Shown here one piece after another: positions 56,439 through 58,270 of a DNA stretch of 58,270 bases (its first letter is position 1; each line of letters starts with the position of its first letter). Location of the stretch: the NCBI GenBank assembly GCA_023473795.1, contig JAMCYS010000160.1, positions 1 through 58,270 of the forward strand. Direction: 5' to 3'. The stretch is from Chloroflexota bacterium. Its GTDB lineage: Bacteria > Chloroflexota > UBA6077 > FW602-bin22 > JAMCYS01. The notes under the pieces were generated by a model, which saw only the letters and a program-made list of their open reading frames with translations, was not told the DNA's origin and ran no database searches. Both the position numbers and the translations under genes were made by a program.

Positions 56439-57902
56439 ATGAAGCGAGTGATCTTGGCTAACCTCGCCCAGGAAACGTGCAGCTTCGCCCCGACCCACCA
56501 CAGCCTTGAGTCCTTCCGGCGCTACTATCTGCTGTTCGACGACGAGATCATCCCCCAGCTACGCCAGGAAAGGATGGAGCCGGCGGGCATCATCGCCGTG
56601 GCCGAGGCGGAGGGCATCGAGCTGCTGCCCACCGTCGCCTCCTACGGCGGCACCGGCGGCCCGGTGACCGACGAGGCCTACTTCTACCTGCGCGACCAGA
56701 TAGTGGCGCGGGTGCGCCGCTTCGCCCCGCGGGCCGACGGCGCCGTGCTGGCCCTGCACGGGGCCATGGTCGGCGAGAGCGTGGACGACACGGAGGGCGA
56801 CCTGATCGGCCAGGTGCGCCAGGCGCTGGGGCCGGACAAACCGATCGTCGTCAGCCTGGACATGCACGCCCACATCACCGCGGAGATGATCGAAGGCGCC
56901 AATGCCATCGTGGGCTACCACACCTGGCCGCACGAGGATATCTACGAGACCGGCATGCGGGCGATGCGGCTGCTGGGCAGGATACTGCGCGGCGAGGTGC
57001 AGCCGGTGCTGGCCTACCGCAAGCTGCCTATGATCACCCCGCCGGAGACGCACCGCGTTAGTCAGAAGCCGATGAGCGAGGTGATGGGCCGGGCCCTGGC
57101 GGCCGAACGCGAGCCGGGGGTGCTGGCGGCGACTATCTTCGCCACCCAGCCACAGCTGGACGTGCCCAATCTCGGCTGGTCGTCGGTGGTGGTGGCCGAC
57201 GGCGATCGTGCGCGGGCGCAGGCCGTGGCCGATGAGATCGCCGAGATCGCCTGGCGCGAACGGCGCAACTTCCTCCACCAGCGCACGCCCGTGGCAGAGG
57301 CGCTACGCCGGGCGCGAGAGGTAGAGAGCGGGCCGGTGGTGCTGGCCGACTCCTCCGACGGCACGGCCGGCGGGGGTGAGGGCGACAGCACCGTGCTGCT
57401 GGAGGCGCTGCTGCAGTCGCCCGTGCCGGGGCAGACCTTGCTGTTGATAGTCGACCCGGAGGCGGTCGCGGCTTGCGTCGAGGCGGGGGTGCGGGCCGAG
57501 ATCACTCTGCCGGTGGGCGGCAAGATCGCCAGCCAGTTCTACCACCCTGTGACCGTGACCGGCAGGGTAAAGACCATCTCGGACGGCGTCTTCAAGATGA
57601 AAGTGCCAACCCTGCCGGCGGACCGGGGGCGCACGGCGGTGCTGCAGGTGGGCGAGCTCTTCATCGTGCTGAGTGAGAAGCCGGTGTATACCTGGGATGA
57701 AGAGTGCTATCGCAGCGTGGGGCTGTTCCCGCGGGAGGCGAAACTGGTGCAGGTGAAATCGCCGGGCGGCTTCCGGCCGGTGTACGAGCCGTTTGCCAAG
57801 GAGATCATCGAGCTGGACGCCCCCGGACCGGTAGACAGCGAGCTGACGCGCCTGCCCTACCGGCGGGTGACGCGACCCCTCTTCCCGCTGGACGAGATGT
57901 AG
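56439..57902 (+). CDS. M81 family metallopeptidase, MlrC-like (copy c)
   Basis: A 487-residue MlrC-like enzyme, more distant from copies a and b. The expected metal ligands are kept at the same positions: Asp141 and His143 in SLDMHAH and His165 in GYHTWPHEDIYETG. The usual N-terminal HET is QET here (Gln11). Other marks are ALHGAM at 105-110, DSSDGTAGGGEGDST and VQVKSPGGFRPVYEPFA. Unlike the other copies it is transcribed alone from its own promoter on the plus strand, 30 kb away from the importer block. AGGAGAAGGGACGCG precedes the ATG. Substrate unknown. Confidence 0.87.
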   Translation: MKRVILANLAQETCSFAPTHHSLESFRRYYLLFDDEIIPQLRQERMEPAGIIAVAEAEGIELLPTVASYGGTGGPVTDEAYFYLRDQIVARVRRFAPRADGAVLALHGAMVGESVDDTEGDLIGQVRQALGPDKPIVVSLDMHAHITAEMIEGANAIVGYHTWPHEDIYETGMRAMRLLGRILRGEVQPVLAYRKLPMITPPETHRVSQKPMSEVMGRALAAEREPGVLAATIFATQPQLDVPNLGWSSVVVADGDRARAQAVADEIAEIAWRERRNFLHQRTPVAEALRRAREVESGPVVLADSSDGTAGGGEGDSTVLLEALLQSPVPGQTLLLIVDPEAVAACVEAGVRAEITLPVGGKIASQFYHPVTVTGRVKTISDGVFKMKVPTLPADRGRTAVLQVGELFIVLSEKPVYTWDEECYRSVGLFPREAKLVQVKSPGGFRPVYEPFAKEIIELDAPGPVDSELTRLPYRRVTRPLFPLDEM

Positions 57903-58270
57903 GGGTGAGGGCCTTCCCTGGTCGCGGGTGATGCGGTTGAGGTCGGACGAAGAACAGCAGTTATGTCATGTTGCGTCACGTGCATGTGCCGGCTGACGTC
58001 GCCCGCCAAGGCCCCGCAGGGCCCACGACCCTCTCCCTTTGGGAGTTCAGGGGCGGACAGTCTTGCTTAGTACGCGGTGGTACGGCGCTGTCACCCGGGG
58101 CTCAAGCCCCGGGCTCAGGGTACAAAGCCCCCTCGAAGGGGGCTGGGGAACGTCCCCAGCCCCCTTCAGCCGGCTTTGTCTCTGAGCCCGCTCATTTATG
58201 GCCGGGCGACGGCGACCCCGCGACTTCGACAGTCTACGGGCGGCGGCCCCGCGCCACCGCGGATCGCAAA
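57903..58270. repeat. Gene-free end with a nested 81-nt hairpin element
   Basis: A 9-bp hairpin CCCGGGGCT/AGCCCCGGG (58094-58102 with 58105-58113) overlaps a longer nested structure: 58110-58118 with 58182-58190 (9 bp), 58122-58129 with 58172-58179 (8 bp) and a 15-bp inner stem 58135-58149 with 58153-58167. All stems are perfect. It may terminate M81 copy c or be a mobile repeat. No ORF. Confidence 0.7.

Noticed and set aside
1-58270. tRNA or rRNA genes
   Set aside because: I looked for T-loop GTTCGAATCC-like words with matching acceptor stems and for rRNA cores and found none; a tRNAscan run would be decisive.
1-58270. Insertion sequences or phage genes
   Set aside because: No transposase, integrase or phage structural motif was seen in any frame; the mobile signals are limited to short palindromic repeats.

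Overview
The window is high-GC DNA with long intergenic hairpin repeats, many GTG and TTG starts, and lipoproteins that carry a twin-arginine/lipobox signal followed by an Ala/Pro/Thr-rich linker. That combination is typical of Chloroflexota, so a free-living, probably thermophilic or soil/groundwater member of that phylum is my best guess. It is an inference: there is no rRNA or tRNA gene in the window to confirm it.

Layout. 1-2264: the tail of an FGGY sugar kinase, then a secreted triheme c-type protein behind a long structured leader. 2265-25062: a 23-kb block read entirely on the minus strand. It holds three Dpp/Opp-type importer sets (binding protein plus two permeases, with no ATPase in any of them), two MlrC-like M81 metallopeptidases, a LarA-type nickel racemase homologue, a class III aminotransferase, a URO-D-like protein, an SDR dehydrogenase, a FadR-type regulator, a D-glutamate-cyclase-like protein and a D-threonine-aldolase/D-serine-dehydratase-like PLP enzyme. 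I read this as a scavenging island for peptides or modified amino acids, probably containing D-residues. 25388-31511: a QueG-like iron-sulfur protein, a Met-rich/metal-linked two-component system with two small exported or membrane proteins, and a second URO-D-like gene. 31655-36554: a leaderless MFS transporter gene and a MalEFG-type sugar importer.

37561-43055: an accessory patch with a Panacea-domain antitoxin-like gene, a large type ISP/IIG-like restriction-methylation gene split by one in-frame amber codon, and repeat-damaged small ORFs. 43254-45184: a TPP riboswitch, a PurM/ThiL-fold protein and thiE. 45235-51259 (minus): a CPBP protease, a large lipoprotein of unknown function and an NB-ATPase/LuxR regulator. 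52117-55217 (plus): a NarL-type regulator with a degenerate receiver and two cytoplasmic HtrA-like proteases. 55254-58270: a methyltransferase fragment cut off by a dispersed repeat, bioY, a third MlrC-like gene with its own promoter, and a nested 81-nt hairpin element.

At least three families of dispersed palindromic repeats sit between genes. In one family the stem bases differ between copies but stay paired. All function calls come from reading motifs and gene order; no database search was run.
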